Source: Streptosporangium sp. NBC_01756
Lineage (GTDB): Bacteria; Actinomycetota; Actinomycetes; Streptosporangiales; Streptosporangiaceae
Direction of reading: 5' to 3'
DNA length: 64,000 nucleotides
Assembly: GCF_035917975.1 (NCBI RefSeq)
Contig: NZ_CP109130.1
Location: forward strand, 5,952,001 to 6,016,000
This document shows, piece by piece, positions 38,362 through 45,196 of the stretch (position 1 is the stretch's first letter; every line of letters begins with the position of its first letter). The position numbers and the translations under genes are program-made. The notes under the pieces are model-generated. The model searched no databases. It was not told the origin of the DNA and was given only the letters and a program-made list of their open reading frames with translations.

Positions 38362-38475
38362 GGTGGGTGGGTGTTCCGGCCGGCTTGTAAAAAACCGTAA
38401 CCACCGCGCCCGCCAGGCCGGAGGCCTGAAACACCAGACGGTGACTGCGACGGCCGGCCGGAACACCCACCCACC
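38362..38475. repeat. Second perfect 23-bp inverted repeat with 68-base interior
   Basis: The arms at 38362-38384 (GGTGGGTGGGTGTTCC then GGCCGGC) and 38453-38475 are exact complements. The interior holds a shorter stem, CAGGCC/GGCCTG near 38414-38428. Together they would fold as a nested cruciform. No coding function is seen. Confidence 0.85.
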
Positions 38476-38533
38476 GCAGCGCGCACGGCGAACCCCCGAA
38501 ACACCCGCAGCGCGTACGGCGAACCCCCGAAAC
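38474..38533. repeat. Two-copy 31-bp tandem repeat
   Basis: CCGCAGCGCGYACGGCGAAC followed by CCCCGAAAC occurs at 38474-38502 and 38505-38533, immediately right of the second inverted repeat. Confidence 0.75.
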
Positions 38534-38560
38534 CACCCCAGCACACCGAAACCTCGAACA

Positions 38561-38612
38561 CCCGTCGCCGCCCGGCGCTGCCCCCCGGCCCGTAGATGAC
38601 ATTTGTCATCCG
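38561..38612. repeat. 52-bp direct repeat, copy B
   Basis: This is the duplicate of 36342-36393: it encodes the same RRRPALPPxP-stop tail of Tricorn without the rest of the gene, then the palindrome GATGACATTTGTCATC at 38595-38610. It directly adjoins the truncated response regulator, so copy B marks the right junction of the island. Confidence 0.9.
38595..38610. promoter_or_regulatory. Operator-like palindrome GATGACATTTGTCATC, copy B
   Basis: It is identical to copy A at 36376-36391, including the TT centre. It lies just before the surviving part of a LuxR-type response regulator gene, whose lost or relocated intact form may once have bound it. Confidence 0.5.
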
Positions 38613-38944
38613 TTCCGAAGGGCGAACCGTGCTGATGCTCGGGTTCGCGGTCTTTCCCGAGGACGCCTCCGCCGCCGAGTCGGCGACTGCCATCCGTCGG
38701 GTAAACTCCGGCAGACGCTACCTCGACCCTGAGATGGCAGCCTCGGCGATGACGGCGGGGGAGAGCCCGCTCACCGAGCGTGAGCGCGATGTCTGGCTCT
38801 GGCCACACGAGGTGCACCGTTTGGGGGGATCGCGGCCTCTCTGCACCTGACCAGGGCACTGTGCGTAACTATCTGCCCGACGCCATCACCAAGCTGGGAA
38901 TCACCGCGATTCACTCTGCCCAGCAAAAAGGTTGGCTCCGAACC
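38613..38944 (+). pseudogene. Truncated, frameshifted LuxR-type response regulator
   Basis: The surviving sequence reads as the linker and DNA-binding part of a NarL/DesR-class regulator: AIRRVNSGRRYLDPEMAASAM, then SPLTERERDV. The frame is lost between about 38790 and 38845, and another frame resumes with QGTVRNYLPDAITKLG and ends near QQKGWL. Most of the receiver domain is missing; the break lies at the right copy of the 52-bp repeat. No matching histidine kinase gene remains nearby. The normal stop after GWL is also gone. This is decay of a former two-component operon, probably caused by the rearrangement that made the direct repeats. Confidence 0.75.
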
Positions 38945-38954
38945 GTATTTTTTT
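38925..38954. terminator. Short hairpin flanked by A-run and T-run
   Basis: AAAAAGGTT and AACCGTATTTTTTT surround a short loop (GGTT 38930-38933 with AACC 38941-38944). The A and T runs allow function in both directions. It lies at the end of the response regulator remnant. Confidence 0.4.
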
Positions 38955-39001
38955 CTTGGGGCTGGGCACGGGTAGTTCAGGGTGGCAGAAACCCCGAGCA
39001 T

Positions 39002-39030
39002 GAAGACAGGTGGTCTTCGTCTCTTTTTTC
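39002..39030 (+). terminator. Intrinsic terminator
   Basis: GAAGAC (39002-39007) pairs with GTCTTC (39013-39018) and is followed by GTCTCTTTTTTC, one of the few genuine U-tract terminators in the window. It insulates the STAS gene from the decayed region upstream. Confidence 0.55.
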
Positions 39031-39136
39031 ACCCTGAGGAACTGTTCGAAAGCGCTACGTGACCGTCTGGCGGCGGTGGCGGACCAGGACAGCACATTGG
39101 CCGCTCCTGCCCTGCGGGCCGGCCTGAGGAGGAGGA

Positions 39137-39454
39137 ATGCGCGTCACGGAGAAATCCAGAGCCCAGGTGGTCAGCGTCGGCAGCCGGCTTGATGTGGGTA
39201 CCGTCGCCGGTGTGCGTCCGCGGCTGCACGGGGCGGTCGACTCCGGCAGCGGCGACCTGATCGTGGATCTGTCGGGCCTGGAGATGATCGACGCCACCGG
39301 TCTTGGGGTGCTGGTGGGTACGCACCGCCGCGCGCTGGGCGCGGAACGCCGTCTCATCCTGCGCGGGGTGCCGCCGCGGATCATGCGGGTGCTGGCCGTG
39401 ACCCGGCTCAACAGGGTCCTCACCGTCGAGCTTCCGATGGCCGCGGTCGCCTGA
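39137..39454 (+). CDS. STAS-domain anti-sigma factor antagonist
   Basis: The 105-residue single-domain protein of the SpoIIAA/RsbV family frees a sigma factor by binding its anti-sigma kinase. The core DLSGLEMIDATGLGVLVG carries the phosphorylation site; the usual Ser is replaced by T54 (DAT rather than DSS), which can still be phosphorylated in this family. GAGGAGGA precedes the ATG. No cognate kinase or sigma gene lies within the window, so the partner is encoded elsewhere. Confidence 0.92.
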   Translation: MRVTEKSRAQVVSVGSRLDVGTVAGVRPRLHGAVDSGSGDLIVDLSGLEMIDATGLGVLVGTHRRALGAERRLILRGVPPRIMRVLAVTRLNRVLTVELPMAAVA

Positions 39455-39550
39455 CTCCGGCCGGAGACCATCCGTCTCGGATCGCGTACAGGCGGTGGCC
39501 TGCCGTACGGCCCGGCCACTGCGGCTGTGCGGTGGCCGGTTGCGGCGCTC

Positions 39551-39613
39551 TTCTCATCCGCCGGCGTTCACTTCTCATCCGCCGGCGTTCACTTCTCATC
39601 CGCCGGCGTTCAC
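39551..39613. repeat. Exact 21-bp tandem repeat, three copies
   Basis: TTCTCATCCGCCGGCGTTCAC plus identical copies fill 39551-39571, 39572-39592 and 39593-39613. The third copy supplies the stop codon of the leftward TetR gene (39610-39612). A 21-bp unit would extend the protein in frame if that stop were lost. Confidence 0.95.
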
Positions 39614-40215
39614 GTCGCGAAAGACCGGCGGAAGATGTGCAGGGCGGTGCTGATCAGCTGGTCCACCTTGGGCGGGTCGTCGGCCAGCACCCACTCGATG
39701 AGCAGTTCCTGCATGGCGCCGATCACGCCCAGCGCCAGCAGACGCTGGTTGGCTCTGGTGGTCTCCGGCAGATCGAAGATGTTCTTCTCCATGATCTGGA
39801 TGAACACCGCCACGGCCTGCTGCCGTGAACTGGTGAGACAGTCACCCGCCCGCCGCACCTCCAGGTGCAGGATCCTGGCGCGGCGCTCGTCCTCGGTGAC
39901 GAAGGTGATGTACGCGGCGATGCCCACCTCGACCCGGGCGGTCAGCGTCTCCGGCGTCTGTTCCATGGACTTCGCCACCGCCAGCACCGACTCCTGCACG
40001 CATCTGTCGTGCACCGCCTGCATCAGCTCGTCACGGCCGGAGAAACACTCGTAGAATGCACGGTTGGAGATGCGGGCCAAGGCGCACAGCTTCTCGATCG
40101 TGGTCTCGGGGAAACCGAGGTCGGCGTAGAGCGTGTACGCGGCGGTGACCAAGCGTTGCCGACGCTCGGCCAGTCGCTCTTCCGCTGACATTCCTCTGTA
40201 TGATCGCTGATTCAT
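39610..40215 (-). CDS. TetR-family transcriptional regulator
   Basis: The 201-residue repressor-type protein has an N-terminal helix-turn-helix (RQRLVTAAYTLYADLGFPETTIEKLCALARISNRAFYECF) and a helical ligand domain with no recognisable ligand motif. I chose the ATG at 40213-40215 (MNQRSYRGM), which follows ACGGAG; a TTG further upstream is less likely. A perfect 9-bp inverted repeat overlaps the start and is a strong candidate for autoregulation. No divergent target gene is apparent in the next 500 bases, so its regulon is unclear. Confidence 0.9.
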   Translation of the reverse strand: MNQRSYRGMSAEERLAERRQRLVTAAYTLYADLGFPETTIEKLCALARISNRAFYECFSGRDELMQAVHDRCVQESVLAVAKSMEQTPETLTARVEVGIAAYITFVTEDERRARILHLEVRRAGDCLTSSRQQAVAVFIQIMEKNIFDLPETTRANQRLLALGVIGAMQELLIEWVLADDPPKVDQLISTALHIFRRSFAT

Positions 40216-40247
40216 GTCAAGTCTCCGTCGTCGATATGGACTTGACA
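40215..40247. promoter_or_regulatory. Candidate autoregulatory operator of the TetR gene
   Basis: TGTCAAGTC (40215-40223) and GACTTGACA (40239-40247) are perfect 9-bp arms with a 15-base spacer, covering the start and ribosome binding site of the TetR gene. Binding here would block translation start or transcription. Confidence 0.6.
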
Positions 40248-40248
40248 A

Positions 40249-40735
40249 ATGCTCGCTTTATCACTTCCACCTCGTGATCTTGTCCCCCAGAATCCACCAT
40301 TATGGGTGCAAGATCCTTTTTGTGGAAGAGTAAGTTTGCTACTTTTTCAGTCGTCCATGCAAGGAGATGGCAAGGCTGACTGGTCAGTCAGTATCTCTGG
40401 CGCGCGATCGAACGAAACAAGGCCGTCGCTCACCTACCGGATGGGGTCCGTCGCGAAACGTCACGACGGTCACTCTGCCACTTCGACGGTCGGCACGGTC
40501 CCCGTTCGCCGACGATCCACGCTCCCGGGACGAGGGCGACCCGGTCGAGTTCGCAGGACTTCGCGGGCTCCGGCGCGGCGCCGCCGTCGCCCCGGGGAAA
40601 CCGGGGAAAGCGGGCGGAAACCCTGGCACATCCATTTAAGCGGGAAGACCGACGCGGTGTTCAGCAGCCGGTCCGGGAGCCGGGTGGCGGGGTTGACATC
40701 CTCTCGATACGGCTGGGGCGGCCGCGCCGCACGCG
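40249..40735. other. Gene-free region with a second TetR-like box
   Basis: CTGACTGGTCAGTCAG at 40376-40391 has 6-bp arms and resembles known TetR operators. The first 120 bases are AT-rich (TTATCACTTCC, TTTTTGTGGAAG, CTACTTTTTCAG) as in promoters. Open frames downstream are low-complexity Arg/Pro/Gly and not convincing, so a promoter and operator appear to face no intact gene. Confidence 0.45.
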
Positions 40736-41395
40736 TCAGAACAGGGTGTCGTTGCGCTCGATGCCCCGCAGCTTGTCGTAGTCGAGGACGACGCAGTCGA
40801 TGCCGCGGTCACCGGCGAGCACGCGGGCCTGCGGCCTGATCTCCTGGGCGGCGAAGACGCCCTTCACCGGAGCGAGCAGCGGGTCGCGGTTGAGGAGCTC
40901 CAGATAGCGGGTGAGCTGCTCGACGCCGTCGATGTCGCCGCGGCGCTTGAGCTCCACGGCCACGGTCGCCCCCGTGTGGTCGCGGCAGAGGATGTCCACC
41001 GGGCCGATCGCCGTCATGTATTCGCGGCGGACCAGAGTCCAGCCCGCGCCCAGAGTGGTGATGTGCTCGGCCAGCAGCTCCTGCAGGTGCGCCTCGACGC
41101 CGTCCTTCACCAGGCCGGGGTCCACGCCCAGCTCGTGGCTGGAGTCGTGGAGGATCTCCTCCATGGTGAGGACGAGCTTCTCGCCGGTCTTGCCGTGGGT
41201 CACCGTCCAGGTGCCCTCCTCCTCGCGGAGTTTGCACGGCGGGTTCATCCAGTTCAACGGCTTGAACGCACGATCGTCGGCATGGATGGAGATGCTGCTG
41301 TCGGCTTTGAGGAGGATGAGCCGGGGTGCCATCGGAAGATGGGCGGTGAGCTTTCCGACGTAATCCACGCTGCACCGCGCGATGACCAGACGCAT
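40736..41395 (-). CDS. nucS: Mismatch-specific endonuclease NucS (EndoMS)
   Basis: The 219-residue nuclease of the non-canonical actinobacterial mismatch repair pathway replaces MutS/MutL by cutting both strands at mismatches. The N-terminal dimerisation/DNA-binding domain leads to a RecB-like nuclease core with D134 (GPVDILCRD), E148 and K150 (AVELKRRG). The C-terminus ends in DTLF, where NucS proteins carry the peptide that binds the sliding clamp (inference). The sequence starts [21 protein letters not shown], typical of the family. Its position near atp genes is conserved in Streptomyces-like chromosomes. Confidence 0.96.
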   Translation of the reverse strand: MRLVIARCSVDYVGKLTAHLPMAPRLILLKADSSISIHADDRAFKPLNWMNPPCKLREEEGTWTVTHGKTGEKLVLTMEEILHDSSHELGVDPGLVKDGVEAHLQELLAEHITTLGAGWTLVRREYMTAIGPVDILCRDHTGATVAVELKRRGDIDGVEQLTRYLELLNRDPLLAPVKGVFAAQEIRPQARVLAGDRGIDCVVLDYDKLRGIERNDTLF

Positions 41396-41754
41396 GCCCG
41401 AACCCTACCGGCCCGACGGGGCCTGGCTCTCCTTGAATCCGTCCGGCCGGGGAAGTGGCTTCCGGCATCCCCCGCCGGCGAGGGACAACGAGGCCCTCGG
41501 GCTCATATCCGATAGAGGCCTACAAGCGAGGTACCCTCCATTTCCTGGGTAGCCAGTCCCCTCTGGGAGACTGTGGCGGCGCCGGAACGGGCGGTCGCCG
41601 GCCCGGACGGAATCTCGCGGGGCGATGCTGGTGTGGTGGGGAGAGCGATGACAGGCGCTTTTGGGATAACCGGAGTGGCCGGGCCCGGCACGACGGGTGC
41701 GGGGACCGACAGAGTGCTCGTCACGGCCGGGGTGCGAAGCATCCGCGACCTGCC
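41396..41754 (+). other. Upstream region of the zinc-binding protein gene with a doubtful 61-codon frame
   Basis: A GTG-initiated frame at 41573-41758 (ending RVLVTAGVRSIRDLP) would overlap the next gene by ATGA and follows GGGAGA, which favours coupling. Its composition is Gly/Ala/Thr-rich and no domain is visible. TACCCT at 41532-41537 could be a -10 element. I list it as possible only. Confidence 0.3.
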
Positions 41755-42093
41755 ATGAGCCCCCGTAAAGCCCGCCGGGCAGACCCTTTCACCCGTGGTG
41801 GCGCCCGCGGCGGCGGCCGTGGCGCGGCATCCTCCCGGCCCGTGGGACAGTTCGTCCCCGGTGTCGACCAGGTGGAGGAGTGGCCCGACGGCGACTGGCA
41901 CGTGCGCCGGGTCACCGGAGCCGGAGCGGACAAGGTCTACCGGTGCCCCGGCTGCGACCAGGAGATCAGATCGGGCCTGCCGCACCTGGTGAGCTGGCCC
42001 GCGTGGGCCGGCGGAGAGGACGAGCGGAGGCACTGGCACACGGCGTGCTGGCGCAACCGGGTCAAACGCGGTCCCGGCCGGACCCGATACTGA
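41755..42093 (+). CDS. Small conserved zinc-binding protein
   Basis: The 112-residue protein has a disordered basic Gly/Arg-rich N-terminus (residues 1-30), then VEEWPDGDWHVRRVTGAG. A zinc-site pattern follows: C64 and C67 in YRCPGCDQEI, then H93, H95 and C98 in RRHWHTACW. The tail is basic (KRGPGRTRY). Proteins of this type occur beside nucS in many actinobacteria and are sometimes labelled ATP/GTP-binding without clear evidence. The basic termini suggest nucleic acid binding (inference). The ATG at 41755 lacks a clear ribosome binding site. Confidence 0.8.
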   Translation: MSPRKARRADPFTRGGARGGGRGAASSRPVGQFVPGVDQVEEWPDGDWHVRRVTGAGADKVYRCPGCDQEIRSGLPHLVSWPAWAGGEDERRHWHTACWRNRVKRGPGRTRY

Positions 42094-42112
42094 AGACGGT
42101 CGCCCGCGGCGG

Positions 42113-42318
42113 CGGACCTCCGGTCCACCGGCACGGGACCACGGACGGGAACGACCGTACGGCGCCCACCCTCGGACCTCCGGTCCACCGGCACGGGACC
42201 GCGGACGGGGAAGGACCGTACGGCACCCACCTTCGGACCTCCGGTCCACCGGTGCGGGACCACGGATGGGGAACGACCGTACGGCGCCCGCCCCCGGACC
42301 TCCGGTCCACCGGCGCCC
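42113..42318. repeat. 60-61 bp tandem repeat, three full and one partial copy
   Basis: Units start at 42113, 42173, 42234 and 42295, each opening CGGACCTCCGGTCCACCGG. The unit length is not a multiple of three and changes from 60 to 61, so it is non-coding. It fills almost the whole gap between the zinc-binding protein gene and the alpha/beta hydrolase gene. Each unit contains short complementary stretches that could fold. Confidence 0.92.
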
Positions 42319-42343
42319 GGTCACGAGACGGAGTGGAGAATTC

Positions 42344-43057
42344 ATGGAGATCCGGGCCTCTACGGTGCTGCCCGCGCGCAGGGAACCGATCGAGCTGCAC
42401 ACCGGTGACGGGCTGACGCTCGTCGGTGAGCTGGCCCTTCCGGCAGACAGGCCCCCGGTGGCCACGCTGATCTGCCTGCACCCGCTGCCCACGCACGGCG
42501 GCATGATGGACAGCCACATCTACAAGAAGGCCGCCAACCGGCTGCCCGCACTGGCGGATCTGGCCGTGCTGCGCTTCAACACCCGAGGCACCACCTCCGA
42601 CCGGGGCACCTCCCAGGGCACCTTCGGCGAGGGGCAGACGGAACGCCTCGACGTCGCCGCCGCCCTGGAGTACGCCGACTTCCACGACCTTCCCCGGTCC
42701 TGGCTGGTCGGCTGGTCCTTCGGCACCGAACTTGTGCTCAAGTGGGGGAACGACCCGCTCGTCGAGGGAGCCGTCCTCCTCTCTCCGCCGCTGCACCGGG
42801 CCACCGACACCGACCTCGATTCGTGGGCGGAGTTCGGCCGGCCGCTGACCGCGCTGGTCCCGGAGTTCGACGACTACCTCCAGCCGGAGGAGGCCCGCAA
42901 GCGCTTCGCCCGGGTGCCCCAGGCCGAGGTCGTCGGAGTGGAGGGCGCCAAGCACCTGTGGGTCGGCGAGCCGTACGTGCGGATCGTCCTCAATGAGATC
43001 GTCAGACGGGTCAATCCGGCCGCCCACCCCCTCCCCGTCGAGGTCGCCGGGCCGTAG
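42344..43057 (+). CDS. Alpha/beta hydrolase
   Basis: The 237-residue cytosolic hydrolase has the oxyanion-region stretch LICLHPLPTHGGMMD, the nucleophile elbow GWSFG with S125, and a late histidine in GAKHLWVGEP. The fold resembles short dienelactone-hydrolase or CocE/NonD-like enzymes that act on small esters. GGAGTGGAG precedes the ATG at 42344. Another alpha/beta hydrolase gene starts about 40 bases after the stop. The substrate cannot be inferred. Confidence 0.85.
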   Translation: MEIRASTVLPARREPIELHTGDGLTLVGELALPADRPPVATLICLHPLPTHGGMMDSHIYKKAANRLPALADLAVLRFNTRGTTSDRGTSQGTFGEGQTERLDVAAALEYADFHDLPRSWLVGWSFGTELVLKWGNDPLVEGAVLLSPPLHRATDTDLDSWAEFGRPLTALVPEFDDYLQPEEARKRFARVPQAEVVGVEGAKHLWVGEPYVRIVLNEIVRRVNPAAHPLPVEVAGP

Positions 43058-43098
43058 GGCGCTCGGGACGCCGGCGCGGATCGGTGTGCGTCCAAGGG

Positions 43099-43926
43099 AT
43101 GCCAGATCGGAAGTCCGCGATTACGGTGGAGTGCGTGCACCTGTACACGCGTTCGACGGGCGAGGGGCTTCCGGTCGTCCTCCTTCACGCGTTCCCCCTG
43201 TCCTCCGCCATGTGGCTGGCCCAGCGCGAGACCCTGAGCGCCGTCTGCAAGGTCATCACTCCCGATCTGCGCGGCTTCGGCGGCTCGGTGCTCGCCGACG
43301 ACGACCCTTCCCTCGACGTGATGGCCGACGACGTCGTGCGCCTGCTCGACCACGAGGGCATCGACCGTGCCGTCGTCGGTGGCCTGTCCATGGGCGGCTA
43401 CGTGACGATGGCCCTGTGCCGCCGCCATCCCGACCGGGTGCTGGGAGTGGTCCTCGCCGACACCAAGGCGAGCGCCGACCCCGAGCCGGCCAGGGCGAAC
43501 CGCGAGCGCATCGCCGCCGCCGTGCTCGACGGGGACACCTCGATCCTGGTGGAGGAGGTGTTTCCGGCACTGCTGGGAACGACCACCGCGCAGCGCAGGG
43601 CGATGGTCTCCGGCCGGGTGCGCGGGCTGGTCCAGTCGGCCCCGCCCAAGGCCGTGGCCTGGGCCCAGCGGGCCATGGCGGCGCGCCCCGACTCCTTCGA
43701 CACCCTACGCGGGCTCAAGGTGCCCGCCCTGGTGATCGTGGGAGAGGAGGACGCGCTCACCCCGCTCTCCGACGCCGAGACGATGGTCGAGGCCGTGCCG
43801 GACGCCCGGCTGACCGTGATCGGGAAGGCGGGGCATCTGAGTGCGGTCGAACAGCCCGAGGCGTTCAACCGCGCGGTGTCCGACTTCATAGCCGGGCTTG
43901 CCGGGGGAACACCACCTCGCGGATGA
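43099..43926 (+). CDS. Alpha/beta hydrolase (enol-lactonase-like)
   Basis: The protein of about 275 residues has the canonical order VVLLHAFPLSSAMW (oxyanion), PDLRGFGGS, the elbow GLSMGGY (S97 from this start), acid residue in VGEEDALTP and histidine in GKAGHLSAVEQPEAF. The fold and motifs resemble 3-oxoadipate enol-lactonases and related esterases, though no catabolic genes surround it. The start is uncertain: GTG 43084, ATG 43099, GTG 43126 and GTG 43135 are all in frame, and homology begins near VHLYTRS. The 3' end overlaps the convergent membrane protein gene by 41 bases. Confidence 0.85.
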   Translation: MPDRKSAITVECVHLYTRSTGEGLPVVLLHAFPLSSAMWLAQRETLSAVCKVITPDLRGFGGSVLADDDPSLDVMADDVVRLLDHEGIDRAVVGGLSMGGYVTMALCRRHPDRVLGVVLADTKASADPEPARANRERIAAAVLDGDTSILVEEVFPALLGTTTAQRRAMVSGRVRGLVQSAPPKAVAWAQRAMAARPDSFDTLRGLKVPALVIVGEEDALTPLSDAETMVEAVPDARLTVIGKAGHLSAVEQPEAFNRAVSDFIAGLAGGTPPRG

Positions 43927-45058
43927 TCAGTGCGATCGCCGCGGCCACCGGGATGGCCAGTAGCGCGCCGACGATGCCGAGCAGCGCGCCGCCGAACAGC
44001 GCGGCGATCACGGTGACCGCCGGAGCCACGTCCACCGAGCGCTTCATCACGCGCGGATAGATCAGATAGTTCTCGATCTGCTGGTAGACCACGAAGAAGA
44101 TCACGCAGATGATGCCGAGCGTCCCCGACTGGAGCAGCGCCACCCCGCTCACCAGCACCGCGCCGATCGTCGCGCCGACCAGCGGGATCAGGTCGGTGAC
44201 CGCCACCACCAGGGCGAGTGCCAGCGCGTACTCGACGCCCAGGACGGCGAGGACCACCCAGGTGACGATGCCCGCGATCACCGAGATCAGCAGGTTGCCG
44301 GCCACGTAGCCGCCGATACCGTTGATGATCTCATCGCCGAGGGCCCGGGTCCGCTCCCTGCGGCTGTTGGGCACGAGCTTGAAGAGGTAGTCCTTGATCG
44401 AGGGCAGCGAGCCGAGGAAGTACAGCGTCAGGACCAGCAGCGTGACGCCGGAGAAGAACGCGTTGAACACCACCGCCCCCGCGCCGACCAGGCCTCCCGC
44501 CACGGTCTGGGCGAGGCCGCCGCTGGTGATGTAGTCGCCGATCCTGGTCAGGATCTGGTAGTCGCTGTCCAGTTCCTTCAGGGTGGGGTTGGCGAGCAGC
44601 TCCTGGACGTATCCGGGAACCGCGCCGACGAACGAGGCCACCTCCTGCGTCACCGGGGGGACGATCGCCAGCCCGAAGAGGACGAAGAACAGGATCACCC
44701 CGCCGAAGACGATCGAGATCGCCCAGCGGCGGGCCAGCCGGCGTCCCTGCAACGACTCGACGGCGGGGTTCAGCCCCAGGGCGAGGAACATCGCCACCAC
44801 GACCAGCACGATCACGCTGTACGAGGTGACCAGGGCCAGTGCCAGCGCCAGCGACGTCAGCAGGCCCATCCCGGCGGTCAGGCCGAGCAGGAAGGGGTTC
44901 TTGGTCAGCGGTTTGCCGGGCCGGCCGTACGGTGCCGCGTGCTCTCTGGGCGCCTCGGCGGTGAGGTCGTTCAAGGCGGGGCGCGGGGCGTTCGAGGCGG
45001 GGCGCGGGGCCGGGGCGGACGCCGTGGGCGCGCCGGCTGTCTGTGAGGCTTCGGGCAC
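43886..45058 (-). CDS. AI-2E family membrane protein (TqsA/YdiK type)
   Basis: The 390-residue integral membrane protein has about eight helices in the family arrangement: a pair near residues 58-100, one near 115-135, a long loop containing PVTQEVASFV, then the C-terminal set. Family signatures ALVVAVTDLIPLVGATIGAVLVSGVALL and QQIENYLIYPRVMKRSVDV are clear. Members export autoinducer-2, ions or other small molecules; the substrate here is unknown. The N-terminal 50 residues are Ala/Pro-rich and cytoplasmic. The GTG start is at 45058. It overlaps the hydrolase gene tail to tail. Confidence 0.88.
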   Translation of the reverse strand: MPEASQTAGAPTASAPAPRPASNAPRPALNDLTAEAPREHAAPYGRPGKPLTKNPFLLGLTAGMGLLTSLALALALVTSYSVIVLVVVAMFLALGLNPAVESLQGRRLARRWAISIVFGGVILFFVLFGLAIVPPVTQEVASFVGAVPGYVQELLANPTLKELDSDYQILTRIGDYITSGGLAQTVAGGLVGAGAVVFNAFFSGVTLLVLTLYFLGSLPSIKDYLFKLVPNSRRERTRALGDEIINGIGGYVAGNLLISVIAGIVTWVVLAVLGVEYALALALVVAVTDLIPLVGATIGAVLVSGVALLQSGTLGIICVIFFVVYQQIENYLIYPRVMKRSVDVAPAVTVIAALFGGALLGIVGALLAIPVAAAIALIIREVVFPRQARL

Positions 45059-45117
45059 GGCTGATCCTAGCTCTGAGGGTGCGCGAACCGCGCGGTGCGG
45101 GGTGCGTGGAGCGGCGC

Positions 45118-45159
45118 GGAAAGAAGAAGGGCCTGGCGACCTCCAAGGTCACCAGGCCC
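45118..45159 (-). terminator. Terminator of the coiled-coil protein gene
   Basis: Read leftward, GGGCCTGGTGACCT pairs with AGGTCGCCAGGCCC (one wobble pair) at 45129-45159 and is followed by TTCTTCTT. This places it 38 bases after the coiled-coil gene stop. Confidence 0.7.
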
Positions 45160-45196
45160 TCCCGTAGCCGTTGTCAACGCCCCGCGGCGACGGCGC

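Noticed and set aside
40367..40639. A 90-codon rightward frame beginning at an ATG next to the TetR-like box
   Set aside because: AAGGAG abuts the ATG with no spacing, and the product is low-complexity Arg/Pro/Gly without a domain.
42113..42318. CRISPR array
   Set aside because: Units are contiguous, with no unique spacers of constant length and no cas genes nearby. It is an ordinary tandem repeat. The same reasoning excludes 38474-38533 and 39551-39613.
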